Below are positions 10,467 through 19,642 of a stretch of 64,000 nt of DNA, piece after piece (the stretch's first letter is position 1; every line of letters begins with the position of its first letter). The translations under genes and the position numbers were made by a program. Origin of the DNA: CBFDBF01 sp050291465 (lineage in GTDB: Bacteria > Pseudomonadota > Gammaproteobacteria > Chromatiales > Chromatiaceae); NCBI GenBank assembly GCA_050291465.1, contig JBNKJV010000006.1, forward strand, positions 124,001 to 188,000, given 5' to 3'. Below the pieces are notes generated by a model. That model had not been told where the DNA came from. It made no database searches and saw only the letters and a program-made list of their open reading frames with translations.

Positions 10467-11487
10467 TATGATTAATCTCCTTCTTATATTTGCTCGTTTC
10501 TCGACGTATCCACCCTAATATTATGCTCCCAACCATCAATAAACAGACATTCATCGACCATAGCTCAACGGTGAAAAACAGCGCCAGAAGCATATCGTGG
10601 CTTCGAATAAGCGTTGGGAGATAGGACGCTCCATCGAGGTAATACGAGATCATAATAAACGGGAACACAAGACCCGCCAGGCAAAGAACAAAATAGCGGC
10701 GTGCATAGCGGGCCTCCAGCTCGCCGCTTGCAACATGATCACCGACCTGAATATGGAAAAGACCTATGAGGGCGCTTACCGGAAGTAGAAGCAAGTATGC
10801 GACATTCATACTAACGGCATAACTCGGATTTTCTGCTTTAGTACTTAAAACATCCAAGGACGGCGCATAAGGTCGCAGTATATCCAACAATTGTTCATAC
10901 CACTCAAACCCTACTACGAAGTTCCAAGGTGTAATCCAGGTAAGGAACCATAGGCCGGCTAGCGTATAGTGCGCGTATTTGGATAACCATATTTGAAACC
11001 ATAGATTAGGAATACTCATCGGTAGTTTCTTGATGAGTAGCAGTCCTGAACGATATCTTGGACGGCGCCATACGTATTGAAGCATCCAGCCTCCGTAGGT
11101 AAGGAGCAATACCCCTTGCCAATGCCCATGAGCAAAGATCAATATGGCTAACACCAAAGAGATTATGGATGTTGTATACAAGATCCATCCATCAAATATG
11201 TGACGATCGGGATGTAATTTTTTCCAAAAAATCCCTCGATAACTAAGCTGAAGCAAGAAGGAGCCTATCTGCCAGAATACTGGAATCCAGTAGGGTGCAG
11301 TCCCTTTATCATCGGACAAATGAACAATTGTGTAATAGTGTTCATTTATCATGCTATAAAGCACATGCAATAAAAAAAGCCATACCAACGGAAATACAAA
11401 ATAGGTTCCCAAATAGGGGAGCCTGGCCTCAATTGGCCTGACGCCCCTGTCTTTTATCATCTTGGTAATTATATTCAACATACGCAC
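10459..11487 (-). CDS. Multi-pass membrane protein of unknown function, coupled to the RTX gene
   Basis: I do not recognise this 342-residue protein. It has about seven or eight hydrophobic segments (for example FVFPLVWLFLLHVLY near residue 30, WILYTTSIISLVLAILIFA near 100, and ALFFTVELWSMNVCLLMVGS near the C-terminus) and a basic Lys-rich cytoplasmic tail. No catalytic motif stands out. Its stop codon overlaps the start of the giant RTX gene by 8 bp, an arrangement that favours coupled translation and a linked role, for instance in maturation or anchoring of the RTX protein; that role is inference. The long frame starts with GTG at 11487; an ATG two codons in (11481) is equally plausible. 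Confidence 0.75.
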   Translation of the reverse strand: MRMLNIITKMIKDRGVRPIEARLPYLGTYFVFPLVWLFLLHVLYSMINEHYYTIVHLSDDKGTAPYWIPVFWQIGSFLLQLSYRGIFWKKLHPDRHIFDGWILYTTSIISLVLAILIFAHGHWQGVLLLTYGGWMLQYVWRRPRYRSGLLLIKKLPMSIPNLWFQIWLSKYAHYTLAGLWFLTWITPWNFVVGFEWYEQLLDILRPYAPSLDVLSTKAENPSYAVSMNVAYLLLLPVSALIGLFHIQVGDHVASGELEARYARRYFVLCLAGLVFPFIMISYYLDGASYLPTLIRSHDMLLALFFTVELWSMNVCLLMVGSIILGWIRRETSKYKKEINHNG

Positions 11488-11563
11488 ATTGACTCGGTGG
11501 TATATTGATTATAATGAAAGGAATACATTCATTTTGTCTCTGCAGTTCTTTTCATACGAAAAG

Positions 11564-12697
11564 CTAGTTATTCCCGTAATGAGTACGTACTATGCGCCCC
11601 GCTGATATATCCAGAACATTCATCGTGTCATATGAATGCCCGGTTATAATGTATCGTTCACCACAACTTTTCATTGAACGAACACTTCCCCCTGGGGCCA
11701 CAATATGGTTCATTGGTTCCTGTTTTTGTAAATCTATTTGCTTTACAACACCGTCCGTGCCACCGATAGACAAAACGTTACCATCCGGATTTAGTGCGAT
11801 ACATCTTTGCACAGAATCAAGAATTGAGTATTCCACTTTTGAATCTACTGAATTCCAGATAACCCCATATTCCATATAAGCAAAAGCAAGAAATTTGCTA
11901 TCACTATTAAAATTCAGACAGAATACATCCGAATCCCCCAAATGCTGCAATTTGTTTCCATTCTTTAGATTTAGCAGCGTGACGCCTCTTGAATTCCCAA
12001 CAGCAACTATTGAACTGTCTTTGCTTATGCTAATCGCATTTTGTGTTGACATATCGGATACGGTATACAATTCGCTCAAATCTTCCGCATTTAAAACTAA
12101 GATTTTTGCCCCCCCAGCAACGACGATATATTTCCCATCCGGGCTGTACTCAATATCACTTATCGGCCTGACGGGTATATTTACGCGCTTCTCTTTGGCA
12201 TCTTCTCTCAAACTCTGTATACCGAGTACGCCGCCGATATATCCAATGGCGATATTTTCCCCATTCGGATCAAACTCAAATGATAGAATTTTATCGCGCC
12301 CTGACCTTATATCTTTAACTACTCTCCCGTCATCAACCCTTCTAATTATTAGCCGCTCTGTTTCGTTTGCTCCTCCATAATACTCTCCATTAATTGAGCA
12401 ACTTACGGAAAAAGATCCATTTTTATGAGGCGGTATATATTTACTCTTCTCTTCCAATGATTTTATGAACTCATCCGCTGCTCCTTCACTTGGATATATC
12501 GCAAATAACAACAATACTAAAACGCTCATTATTTGGAAAAATGACAGGTATTCCATGGAATAATTACTTGAAATGTTTTTCCTCGGCCACATATATTTAT
12601 TGGAAGAACTGCATCTGAGTGGCAGTTGACTACTATTATCCGCTTTACCATTAACACTTGCATCTAACATTGATATCTTCTCCTCGAATAAACGCAT
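11564..12697 (-). CDS. Exported WD40/YVTN-type beta-propeller protein
   Basis: The protein carries repeated propeller-blade motifs such as FDPNGENIAIGY, YSPDGKYIVVAGG, FNSDSKFLAFAY and LNPDGNVLSIGG, spaced about 40 residues apart, so it should fold as a WD40/YVTN-like propeller used for protein binding. The long frame (377 residues) begins with 47 unremarkable residues; an internal ATG at 12556 gives MEYLSFFQIMSVLVLLLFAI, a good signal peptide ending near EGAADE, and is the start I favour. It has no lipobox cysteine. It sits between the HlyD adaptor gene and the membrane-protein/RTX pair on one strand, suggesting a periplasmic or surface partner of the secretion system. The specific partner cannot be told from sequence. 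Confidence 0.75.
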   Translation of the reverse strand: MRLFEEKISMLDASVNGKADNSSQLPLRCSSSNKYMWPRKNISSNYSMEYLSFFQIMSVLVLLLFAIYPSEGAADEFIKSLEEKSKYIPPHKNGSFSVSCSINGEYYGGANETERLIIRRVDDGRVVKDIRSGRDKILSFEFDPNGENIAIGYIGGVLGIQSLREDAKEKRVNIPVRPISDIEYSPDGKYIVVAGGAKILVLNAEDLSELYTVSDMSTQNAISISKDSSIVAVGNSRGVTLLNLKNGNKLQHLGDSDVFCLNFNSDSKFLAFAYMEYGVIWNSVDSKVEYSILDSVQRCIALNPDGNVLSIGGTDGVVKQIDLQKQEPMNHIVAPGGSVRSMKSCGERYIITGHSYDTMNVLDISAGRIVRTHYGNN

Positions 12698-12791
12698 ATG
12701 GGCAGAATAGAGACTCAGCGAACCATATAGGCTTCTAGTCTGGAATTCGGTCCATCTGTACGAACCGTTACTTCCCGCAAATTCCTAGAAT

Positions 12792-14219
12792 TCATCGCTC
12801 CCTCACACTCTCATCCACCTTCCTCAACAACGGCGACATCACATATTCGATCAGCCTGCGCTTGCCGGTTTTCACTTCCGCCACTACGGTCATGCCCGGC
12901 AGCAGGTCCACGGTGCGGCCGTCGATCTGCATCCGGCTTTTCTTTAGCTTTAATCGCAGCTTGTAAACCAGGCCCTTCACCTCATCGGCGATGGCATCTC
13001 CGGTCACATCGAGCACTTCCGCGTCGATGATGCCGTACTTGGTGAAATTGAAGGTATTGATCTTTACCTCCGCTTCCTGGCCCTCGAATACAAAACCGAT
13101 ATCCTTGTTCTCCAGCACCGCTTCCACTTCCAGGTAGTCATCCTTGGGTACGATGTTCATCAGGACCTGTGCTTCGGTCACCACACCACCGACGGTATGC
13201 ACGGCCAATTGTTGCACGGTACCATCCACCGGGGCGTGAAGGATCTGCTTGGCGTTCAGGTCTCGGGCCTTTGCCAGCTCCTGGGTAAGGGACTGGATCT
13301 GGCGCCGGTACTCATCCGCCTGGGCCATGGTCTTGTGAATGGCCTCTGCTCTATAGGTATTGAGCTGTTGCTCCGCGGTCTCGATGGCCGAGAGGTACTG
13401 CTGCCGCTGCGTCTGATGGGCGGCCAGGGTCTGTTTCTGCTCGATCCGTTCCTGCTCCCGTTTCAGGTACTCCATCTCCGGCGCGAGGTTCTTATCTACC
13501 AGCTTTTTCATCGCCTCCGCCTGACGCGTCACCAGCGGCAGGGTCTGCTGCAACTGTTGCAGTTGCGCCGCGTTGGTCTGCAGGGCGGCTTCCCGCTCCT
13601 TTTTCTGGCTGAGGTAGGTATTGATCCGCGACTGATGGTCGAGCCACTCCTGGGACAGAAGCTGGGCCTGGGTCTCCCGTTCCGCGGGGGTGATGTCGAT
13701 ACCCTCCCGGGATTCCAGACGGGGCGTCTCCACCTTACCCTGCAGGGCCTCGAGCAGCGCCTGCTGCCGCAGCCGGTTCAGCTGCGCGAAATGCAGCTCC
13801 TGGGCAAGACGGGTCTGCTCCGCGGCGGTGACGGTCTGGTCCAGCTCGATCAGCGGCTGGCCGGCCTTGACCTGCTCGCCCTCGGCGACAAAGATGGTCT
13901 TGACCACCCCCTTTTCCAGGGGCTGGACGGCCTTGATGCGGCCGCTGGGGACGATCCTGCCTTCCGCCACCGCCACGATATCCACCTCCCCCACGAACGC
14001 CCAGCCGATGGCAATGACAAACAGGGTGATGATGGTGCGGCCCAGCCACTTGCTCACCCGTGAGGGGGGCCGCTCCAGCACCTCCAGGGCGGCGGGCAGG
14101 AACTCCAGCACCTGCTGATTGGTTTGGCGCTCTCCCCACTGGGCACGGTTGGCCCAGGCCTCTTTCAGGGCCTCCCAATACCCCTTGATCCTGCCGATCT
14201 GCCCGCCTTGGTCGCTCAT
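12792..14219 (-). CDS. HlyD-family type I secretion periplasmic adaptor
   Basis: A 475-residue membrane-fusion protein that would bridge the inner-membrane ABC transporter and an outer-membrane TolC-type channel. Visible parts: a short cytoplasmic N-terminus, one transmembrane helix near residues 63-83 (TIITLFVIAIGWAFV), a biotinyl-lipoyl half-motif (GRIVPSGRIKAVQPLEKGVV), a long alpha-helical hairpin rich in Gln and Glu (about 140-320), the second lipoyl half (ILHAPVDGTVQQLAVHTVGG), and the C-terminal beta domain ending with LPGMTVVAEVKTGKRRLIEY, the family signature. Its ATG overlaps the stop of the transporter gene in an ATGA 4-bp overlap, so the two are translationally coupled. Base composition is clearly GC-richer than that of the neighbouring RTX and propeller genes. 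Confidence 0.95.
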   Translation of the reverse strand: MSDQGGQIGRIKGYWEALKEAWANRAQWGERQTNQQVLEFLPAALEVLERPPSRVSKWLGRTIITLFVIAIGWAFVGEVDIVAVAEGRIVPSGRIKAVQPLEKGVVKTIFVAEGEQVKAGQPLIELDQTVTAAEQTRLAQELHFAQLNRLRQQALLEALQGKVETPRLESREGIDITPAERETQAQLLSQEWLDHQSRINTYLSQKKEREAALQTNAAQLQQLQQTLPLVTRQAEAMKKLVDKNLAPEMEYLKREQERIEQKQTLAAHQTQRQQYLSAIETAEQQLNTYRAEAIHKTMAQADEYRRQIQSLTQELAKARDLNAKQILHAPVDGTVQQLAVHTVGGVVTEAQVLMNIVPKDDYLEVEAVLENKDIGFVFEGQEAEVKINTFNFTKYGIIDAEVLDVTGDAIADEVKGLVYKLRLKLKKSRMQIDGRTVDLLPGMTVVAEVKTGKRRLIEYVMSPLLRKVDESVRER

Positions 14220-16453
14220 GAGGGCTGGCCCTCGATCTGCAGTTCCGGATCGTCCGGTTCGTCGTTCTTGGATTTATTCACCACCGGCCGGATGTTGGGC
14301 ACGTTGTCCTGATAGCTGTGGAGTCTGGCGTAGTAGCCGTTGTACTCCATCAGCTGTTCATGGTCCCCTTCCTCGATGATCCGCCCTTTGTCTATGACGA
14401 TGATGCGGTCGCACTGGCGCACGGTGGAGAGGCGGTGGGCGATGATGAATACCGTCCGTCCCCTGCAGATGGCCGCCATATTCTCCTGGATGATCCGTTC
14501 CGACTCGTAATCCAGGGCGCTGGTGGCCTCGTCGAAGATCAGGATGCGCGGGTTGGTGATCAGGGCGCGGGCGATGGCGATCCGCTGGCGCTGGCCCCCG
14601 GAGAGGTTGCACCCCTGTTCGCCCACCATATTGTCGTAGCCCTCCGGCAGGTCGAGGATGAACTCATGGGCCCCCGCCATCTGGGCGGCCTGCACCACCG
14701 CCTCCATGGGCAGCCCGGGATTGGTGAGGGCGATGTTTTCACGTATGGTGCGGTTGAAGAGGAAGTTCTCCTGCAACACCACCCCGATGTTGCGCCGCAG
14801 CCAGGTGGTATCCACCACCCCCAGATCCACGTTGTCCACCAGTACCCGCCCGGTCTCCGGCATATAGAAGCGCTGGATCAGTTTGGTGAGGGTACTCTTG
14901 CCCGAGCCGGAGCGCCCTACGATGCCGATCACCTCCCCCGGTTTGACTTCCAGCTGAACGTCGTCGAGGACCACCGGGCCGTCCGGGCGGTAGCGAAAAC
15001 GGACATTCTCGAAGCGCACCGCCCCCTGCAGCTGCGGCAGGGTGCTGCGGTTGGGATTGAAGCCGGGTTCGCGCGGGGTGTTCAGGATATCCCCCAGGCG
15101 TTTGATGGAGATCCCCGCCTGCTGAAAATCCTGCCACAGCTGGACCAGTTTCAGGATCGGGCCGCTGATCTGCGCCGCCAGCATGTTGAAGGCCACCAGC
15201 ATACCCACGGTCATCTCTCCTTCCATGACGGCATAGGCGCCAAAGAAGATGATGCCCAGGGTGGTCAGCTTGCTGATCAGGCGGGCAATCTGGTTGGCGA
15301 TATTTCCGAGGTGCTGGGTGCGGAACGAAGCGTTGACATAGCGCGCAAGCTGGTCCTCCCAGTGGCGCTGCATCTGGGGTTCGAGGGCACAGGCTTTGAC
15401 GGTCTCGACACCGACCACCGATTCGGTGAGAAAGGCCTGGTTGGCGGCGCCGTACTGGAATTTTTTGTCCAGCCGGGCGCGCAGGATGGGGGTCACCACC
15501 ACCGACAGCAGCACATACAGGGGGATGGTGGCCAGTACGACGAGGGTCAGGGTGGTGCTGTAGTACCACATCACCGCGAAGAACACGAAGGTGAACAGGA
15601 GGTCGATGCAGAGGGTCAGGGCCGAACCGGTAATGAAGTTACGGATGGTATCCAGTTCCCGCACCCGCGCCACACTCTGGCCCACCTGGCGCGCCTCGAA
15701 GTACGGCAGGGGCAGGCCCATCAAATGATTGTAGAGCTTGGCACCCAGCTCCACATCCACACGGTTGGTGGTGTGGCTGAAGGCGTAATTGCGGATACCC
15801 CCCAGGAGGGTGTCAAACACCGCGACCGCGAAAAACCCCACTGCCAGCACCTGCAGGGTGGTGATCCCCTTGTGAACCAGTACTTTGTCCATAACCACCT
15901 GGAAGAACAGCGGCGTGATCAGGGCGAAGAGCTGGATGAAGAACGAGGCCAGCAACACCTCTCCGAACAGCTTGCGGTACTTCACCAGGGCCGGGATGAA
16001 CCAGCGGATATCGAACTCGCGCACGGCGTCCAGCACACCGCCGCGTTTAGTCAGCAGAATAAGATCGCCGCTCCAGCGGCTTTCCAGTTCTCCGAAGGTG
16101 ATCTGTTGCGGCGCGGGTTGATCCGGATCCAGGATCAGCGCCTGCTGCTCCGTGGAGGATTCCGCCTGTTGTCCCGGGGAGGGCTCGCTGATGCGTGCAA
16201 TGATGAAATATGCGCCGTTGTTGTCCTTGGCGATGGCGGGTAACAGATTTCCGCTAAGGTCACAGAGGCTGGAGGTGACATGACGTGCCTTGAAGCCCAA
16301 CGCCTTGCCGGCACGCAGCAGGTCGTTATCGGAAAACGGCTGTTCGCCCTCGCCGAACTGGTGGCGAAGCTGAGAATAGTCTGCGGGTATCTGCTGCAGG
16401 CGCGCCAGTGTTACCAGACACCGGCAACCTGAGTCCTTCACTTCATCATCCAT
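14216..16453 (-). CDS. Type I secretion ABC transporter (HlyB/LapB-like permease/ATPase)
   Basis: This 745-residue protein has the three-part structure of RTX exporters. Residues 1-140 form a C39 peptidase-like domain; at the position where a peptidase has its catalytic Cys (D-C-G-x-x-C-L) this one reads DSGCRCL, so it should be a non-cleaving substrate-docking domain, as in HlyB. Residues about 165-450 hold six membrane helices. The ATPase domain follows with Walker A GRSGSGKST, signature LSGGQRQRIAIARAL, Walker B ILIFDEATSALD and the H-loop IIAHRLSTV. It is first in the minus-strand secretion cluster and probably moves the RTX protein encoded 4 kb downstream. No outer-membrane TolC partner is encoded in this window, so that component must be elsewhere. 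Confidence 0.95.
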   Translation of the reverse strand: MDDEVKDSGCRCLVTLARLQQIPADYSQLRHQFGEGEQPFSDNDLLRAGKALGFKARHVTSSLCDLSGNLLPAIAKDNNGAYFIIARISEPSPGQQAESSTEQQALILDPDQPAPQQITFGELESRWSGDLILLTKRGGVLDAVREFDIRWFIPALVKYRKLFGEVLLASFFIQLFALITPLFFQVVMDKVLVHKGITTLQVLAVGFFAVAVFDTLLGGIRNYAFSHTTNRVDVELGAKLYNHLMGLPLPYFEARQVGQSVARVRELDTIRNFITGSALTLCIDLLFTFVFFAVMWYYSTTLTLVVLATIPLYVLLSVVVTPILRARLDKKFQYGAANQAFLTESVVGVETVKACALEPQMQRHWEDQLARYVNASFRTQHLGNIANQIARLISKLTTLGIIFFGAYAVMEGEMTVGMLVAFNMLAAQISGPILKLVQLWQDFQQAGISIKRLGDILNTPREPGFNPNRSTLPQLQGAVRFENVRFRYRPDGPVVLDDVQLEVKPGEVIGIVGRSGSGKSTLTKLIQRFYMPETGRVLVDNVDLGVVDTTWLRRNIGVVLQENFLFNRTIRENIALTNPGLPMEAVVQAAQMAGAHEFILDLPEGYDNMVGEQGCNLSGGQRQRIAIARALITNPRILIFDEATSALDYESERIIQENMAAICRGRTVFIIAHRLSTVRQCDRIIVIDKGRIIEEGDHEQLMEYNGYYARLHSYQDNVPNIRPVVNKSKNDEPDDPELQIEGQPS

Positions 16454-16884
16454 TAATCCATTGCAATCATCATCTATCGATTCAAACCGGAAATGTTTGA
16501 ATCCTTGTCCTGAATCCCTGAAGCCGTATGCAGAACTACGCTATCCAGCTCCCTCCTGGGTACAAGCCCCAGCATATCCGGCATGCATCTCCCATGCCAT
16601 TCATAAGGTAATCCGGTTTATCAAACAGTTAGGGGCGACAATTCCCAAGCAAAAGAATCAGGATGTAAAATTAACCGACACCTACAATAATCTTACCGTG
16701 GTGGCTCTCGTTTATGTTAAAAAAGCAAACCTCGGTTCCACAAGTACCTTTGCCATCCCATTCACTACTGGTAGCTCCGCTCTAATATCCCCCTTCACAG
16801 CTTGAAGGCAAGCCTTTTCTCCGAAAACTGGCGGGGCTCAAGTATCACCGTTAGAGGTAATAGATCACTCAGCTGTTTCTAGCA
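16454..16884. other. Intergenic region upstream of the type I secretion cluster
   Basis: This 431-bp stretch separates the asparagine-synthase-like gene from the ABC transporter gene, both on the minus strand. It must carry the promoter of the secretion cluster, but I see no convincing -35/-10 pair, hairpin or operator in it. An open frame on the plus strand here lacks family features and is not called. Confidence 0.6.
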
Positions 16885-18672
16885 TTAAATCGTACCGCCG
16901 CTCTTTTGTTCCAACCAGGTGTGTAGCATAAGAACAATCCATATGCGGTCTTCTAACGCTTCGTTTCCTTTCATATATTCCTTCACATATTTATTAATTA
17001 TCCCGGGCTCCAGTAATCCATGCCTCTTCACCACGCTATCTGATAAATAAGTCTGCAGCATTTCAAATCGATTGGACTTCAATATAAAATGCTTCTGAAT
17101 ATTAAACGAGCCTTTTGGCTTATTCAGGATATTCTCAGGAAGATGTCTTGCCATAACCTCCCTTAGCAGGACTTTATTCTTATTGCCCTGGATTTTTAGT
17201 GACTCGGGAAGATTTCTGGTAAATCGGATAAGGTCCTTATCCAGGAATGGATACCGTACAATACGGTCCTCGTAATTCGCCGATTCGATCATCTTACGAT
17301 AGCACGTCTCCGGACTCCATGTATTACATATGGTATATGTCTTATGATCCATGGCGGTACTACAACTCGGGTACTTCTGGTACAGCGCGGAATCTGACAA
17401 ATCCGGTGATACACCAGTCAGTCGCACCACCTCATCCACAGACCACCCACTCCAGGAAACAAATTGTTCCTCCGGAGTTCGGTTCATAGCTAAGGCTATC
17501 TTATCCATGGTATAAGAATATCCCTTCGGCAATTTATTCCATGGAAATAGTCTTAATACCGGAAAATACTTATTTAGCCTCCACCCAATTTTTTCTTGAA
17601 AGCTCGCGGGAATCCCAAAGGCAAGGTCTGTTCCTGTTCCGTCCCAGAACATGTCAAACTCATCCTTGAGCTTTTGTATTGCCGCAAAAACCGGTAGAAC
17701 CGCAAAATCGCCCATTGGCTGACCAAGCGATCTGATCAGACTCGGCCAAAGTCGTAAATACTCCTGATCACTGAATACCAGAAGCCGAAACGGAATCCCA
17801 AGGTGGTCCGCTACACACCTGGCATCGTCACCCTCATCAATTGCTTTATCCGAAAACCCAAGCGTAATCGCCTCAATATTTGTCAACCCGGCTAGTTTTG
17901 CAGCAATAGCCAGAGTTGATGAATCCTTTCCACCGCTTAGAAACAGTCCAATCTTACCTGAGGTGCCGGCATTATTACGTGCCGCTTGTGCCAACAAGTT
18001 CTCGTATTGATTGACCGCATCTGAATACAACACTGACTGCGACGAGTATGAATCACTTCCAAAACCGGTCGGGTTCCTATACTCCACTCTCCTTCCGTCA
18101 TACATTACCGACTCACCCGACATTAACGCACTAATACCCTGATAAATGGTTCGCGGAGGCGGTACATATAAAAAGTGCAATAGACGAACTATCGCGTCCT
18201 TATCCAGCTCTAGTCCAAATCCCTGGAAAAATGATAATGATGAAGCAAACAAAAACGCTTCGCCAAAATACCCGAAATAGACTGACTGCGCTCCGGCGGG
18301 ATCTCTCGCTAAATATACTTTACCCGCGGCTTCGTTTATCAAGCATGCTGCCCAGGATCCGTTTAGGCCATCTAACTGCATTCCGAAGTCATCATCGCAA
18401 TTAGCAGCGTTATTGCAGGATTGATCAATACTATTGCTATTGATCATGAGAAAAACGCTACTAAGCGGATCGCATTGATCATCGAGCAAATGCGAATAGA
18501 CTTTTCTACGACCGATAACAAGATAGCTCTCACCATCCAGTGAATAACTACCATTTGAATGAACTACGGTATCATTCAGCTTGAGCAGACGACGGAATCT
18601 ATCTTTTTCTTCCGAACGCAGTCCTTTTTTGTATATCCCACAAAAACTCAAGCATGGCATTTTATCAATCAT
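16885..18672 (-). CDS. Asparagine synthase-like protein with degenerate glutaminase N-terminus
   Basis: The C-terminal half is a clear asparagine synthase domain with the PP-loop LFLSGGKDSSTLAIAA (around residue 247), and later motifs such as YEDRIVRYPFLDKDLIRF and KPKGSFNIQKHF. The N-terminal half has the glutaminase fold (LNGSWAACLINEAAGKVYLARD, then an SLSFF segment), but the family's essential N-terminal Cys, exposed after Met removal in CGIxG, is not at residue 2: the equivalent CGIY is at residues 11-13. Glutamine hydrolysis is therefore doubtful and free ammonia or another amine may be used. The gene ends a seven-gene polysaccharide operon; its start overlaps the stop of the upstream glycosyltransferase by 4 bp. 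A role in amidating or aminoacylating a sugar acid is plausible but not shown. Confidence 0.85.
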   Translation of the reverse strand: MIDKMPCLSFCGIYKKGLRSEEKDRFRRLLKLNDTVVHSNGSYSLDGESYLVIGRRKVYSHLLDDQCDPLSSVFLMINSNSIDQSCNNAANCDDDFGMQLDGLNGSWAACLINEAAGKVYLARDPAGAQSVYFGYFGEAFLFASSLSFFQGFGLELDKDAIVRLLHFLYVPPPRTIYQGISALMSGESVMYDGRRVEYRNPTGFGSDSYSSQSVLYSDAVNQYENLLAQAARNNAGTSGKIGLFLSGGKDSSTLAIAAKLAGLTNIEAITLGFSDKAIDEGDDARCVADHLGIPFRLLVFSDQEYLRLWPSLIRSLGQPMGDFAVLPVFAAIQKLKDEFDMFWDGTGTDLAFGIPASFQEKIGWRLNKYFPVLRLFPWNKLPKGYSYTMDKIALAMNRTPEEQFVSWSGWSVDEVVRLTGVSPDLSDSALYQKYPSCSTAMDHKTYTICNTWSPETCYRKMIESANYEDRIVRYPFLDKDLIRFTRNLPESLKIQGNKNKVLLREVMARHLPENILNKPKGSFNIQKHFILKSNRFEMLQTYLSDSVVKRHGLLEPGIINKYVKEYMKGNEALEDRIWIVLMLHTWLEQKSGGTI

Positions 18673-19631
18673 CGTACCGATTTCTTCCCATCACGATACC
18701 GTTTCAACTTTATCGCCATTCCACCCATTCCGAATGCCGTAGCAACGAAATAAAAAAAGCTCCTGAATGTTGGCCTGTAAATAAAACTCTTCGCAAAGTC
18801 CTTCGTGCTATCTACATGCCCTTGCGTGAATAGACGGAAATATCCGATCTGAAACCAGGCAGATGCATAACGTTTCCTGATATTTATACCTTGCTCTTTT
18901 AAATATTCTCCGTGCTTTTTATTTATTCTGTCCAGCACTATAGGCCTAATGCGTACATTATTAATAGTTTCATTAGTCAGGTTCGCCGCGTGCTTCCTCC
19001 TTAAGGTAAAGACTTCCTTTTGATAGGCCACTTTTCCAATACGCGCAACATCCAACCAGAGGAGATAATCTTCAGAAAACCGAAAATTATCCGGAAAAAG
19101 TTCCGTTTGCTCCACAACAGACCTACGTATCATTACCGTTGGGGTCGATATGAAATTTTTGTTGTAAATCTTTTTGAACGCATCCCAAATATATAGATTA
19201 CCCCCAAAATATTCCTCGTCGAATCCGTGCTTCTCAAAATGCGTTTCCGCATCCTTCCCCCGCTCATCGAAATTTACCATGTCTCCACACAACATACTGA
19301 TATCCGGCCTTTCCTCCATTACCGCCACTTGCTTCCCTATTTTTTCTGGCAGCCAAATATCATCCGCATCTAGAAACGCAATGTAATCTCCTCTTGATTC
19401 GCGAATTCCGCGATTTCTTGCGGCAGAAGGACCGCTGTTTTTTTGGCTGAACAGCCGGACACTGTCGCCATACTGAGATCGAATCAATCCAACAGTATTG
19501 TCCTCCGATCCATCATCAACGACGATCATCTCAATAGGCTGGTAGGTCTGATTAACGACGCTATCAATCGTTTCTTGTATGAAGTCAACAGCGTTGAATG
19601 AGGGTATTACAACACTAACAAGGGGTTTCAT
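18669..19631 (-). CDS. Family 2 glycosyltransferase
   Basis: A GT-A fold sugar transferase of 320 residues. The N-terminus reads VSVVIPSFNAVDFIQETIDS, with the nucleotide-binding VVDDGSEDNT, the metal-binding DxD as FLDADDIW (around residue 91), and the acceptor-base region FRFSEDYLLWLDV. These are standard for GT2 enzymes that move a sugar from a nucleotide donor to a lipid-linked oligosaccharide at the inner face of the membrane. A hydrophobic stretch near the end (SFFYFVATAFGMGGMAI) may associate it with the membrane. It lies 11 bp downstream of another GT2 gene and overlaps the asparagine-synthase-like gene. Donor and linkage cannot be predicted. Confidence 0.92.
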   Translation of the reverse strand: MKPLVSVVIPSFNAVDFIQETIDSVVNQTYQPIEMIVVDDGSEDNTVGLIRSQYGDSVRLFSQKNSGPSAARNRGIRESRGDYIAFLDADDIWLPEKIGKQVAVMEERPDISMLCGDMVNFDERGKDAETHFEKHGFDEEYFGGNLYIWDAFKKIYNKNFISTPTVMIRRSVVEQTELFPDNFRFSEDYLLWLDVARIGKVAYQKEVFTLRRKHAANLTNETINNVRIRPIVLDRINKKHGEYLKEQGINIRKRYASAWFQIGYFRLFTQGHVDSTKDFAKSFIYRPTFRSFFYFVATAFGMGGMAIKLKRYRDGKKSVR

Positions 19632-19642
19632 AAGTGTACAAC

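Noticed and set aside
14318..16243. A 641-codon open frame on the plus strand
   Set aside because: It is exactly antisense to the ABC transporter gene, is rich in His, Gln and Gly as expected for the complement of GC-rich coding DNA, and has no family motif.
16461..16805. A 114-codon plus-strand frame upstream of the ABC transporter
   Set aside because: No ribosome site, no motif, and composition like intergenic DNA.
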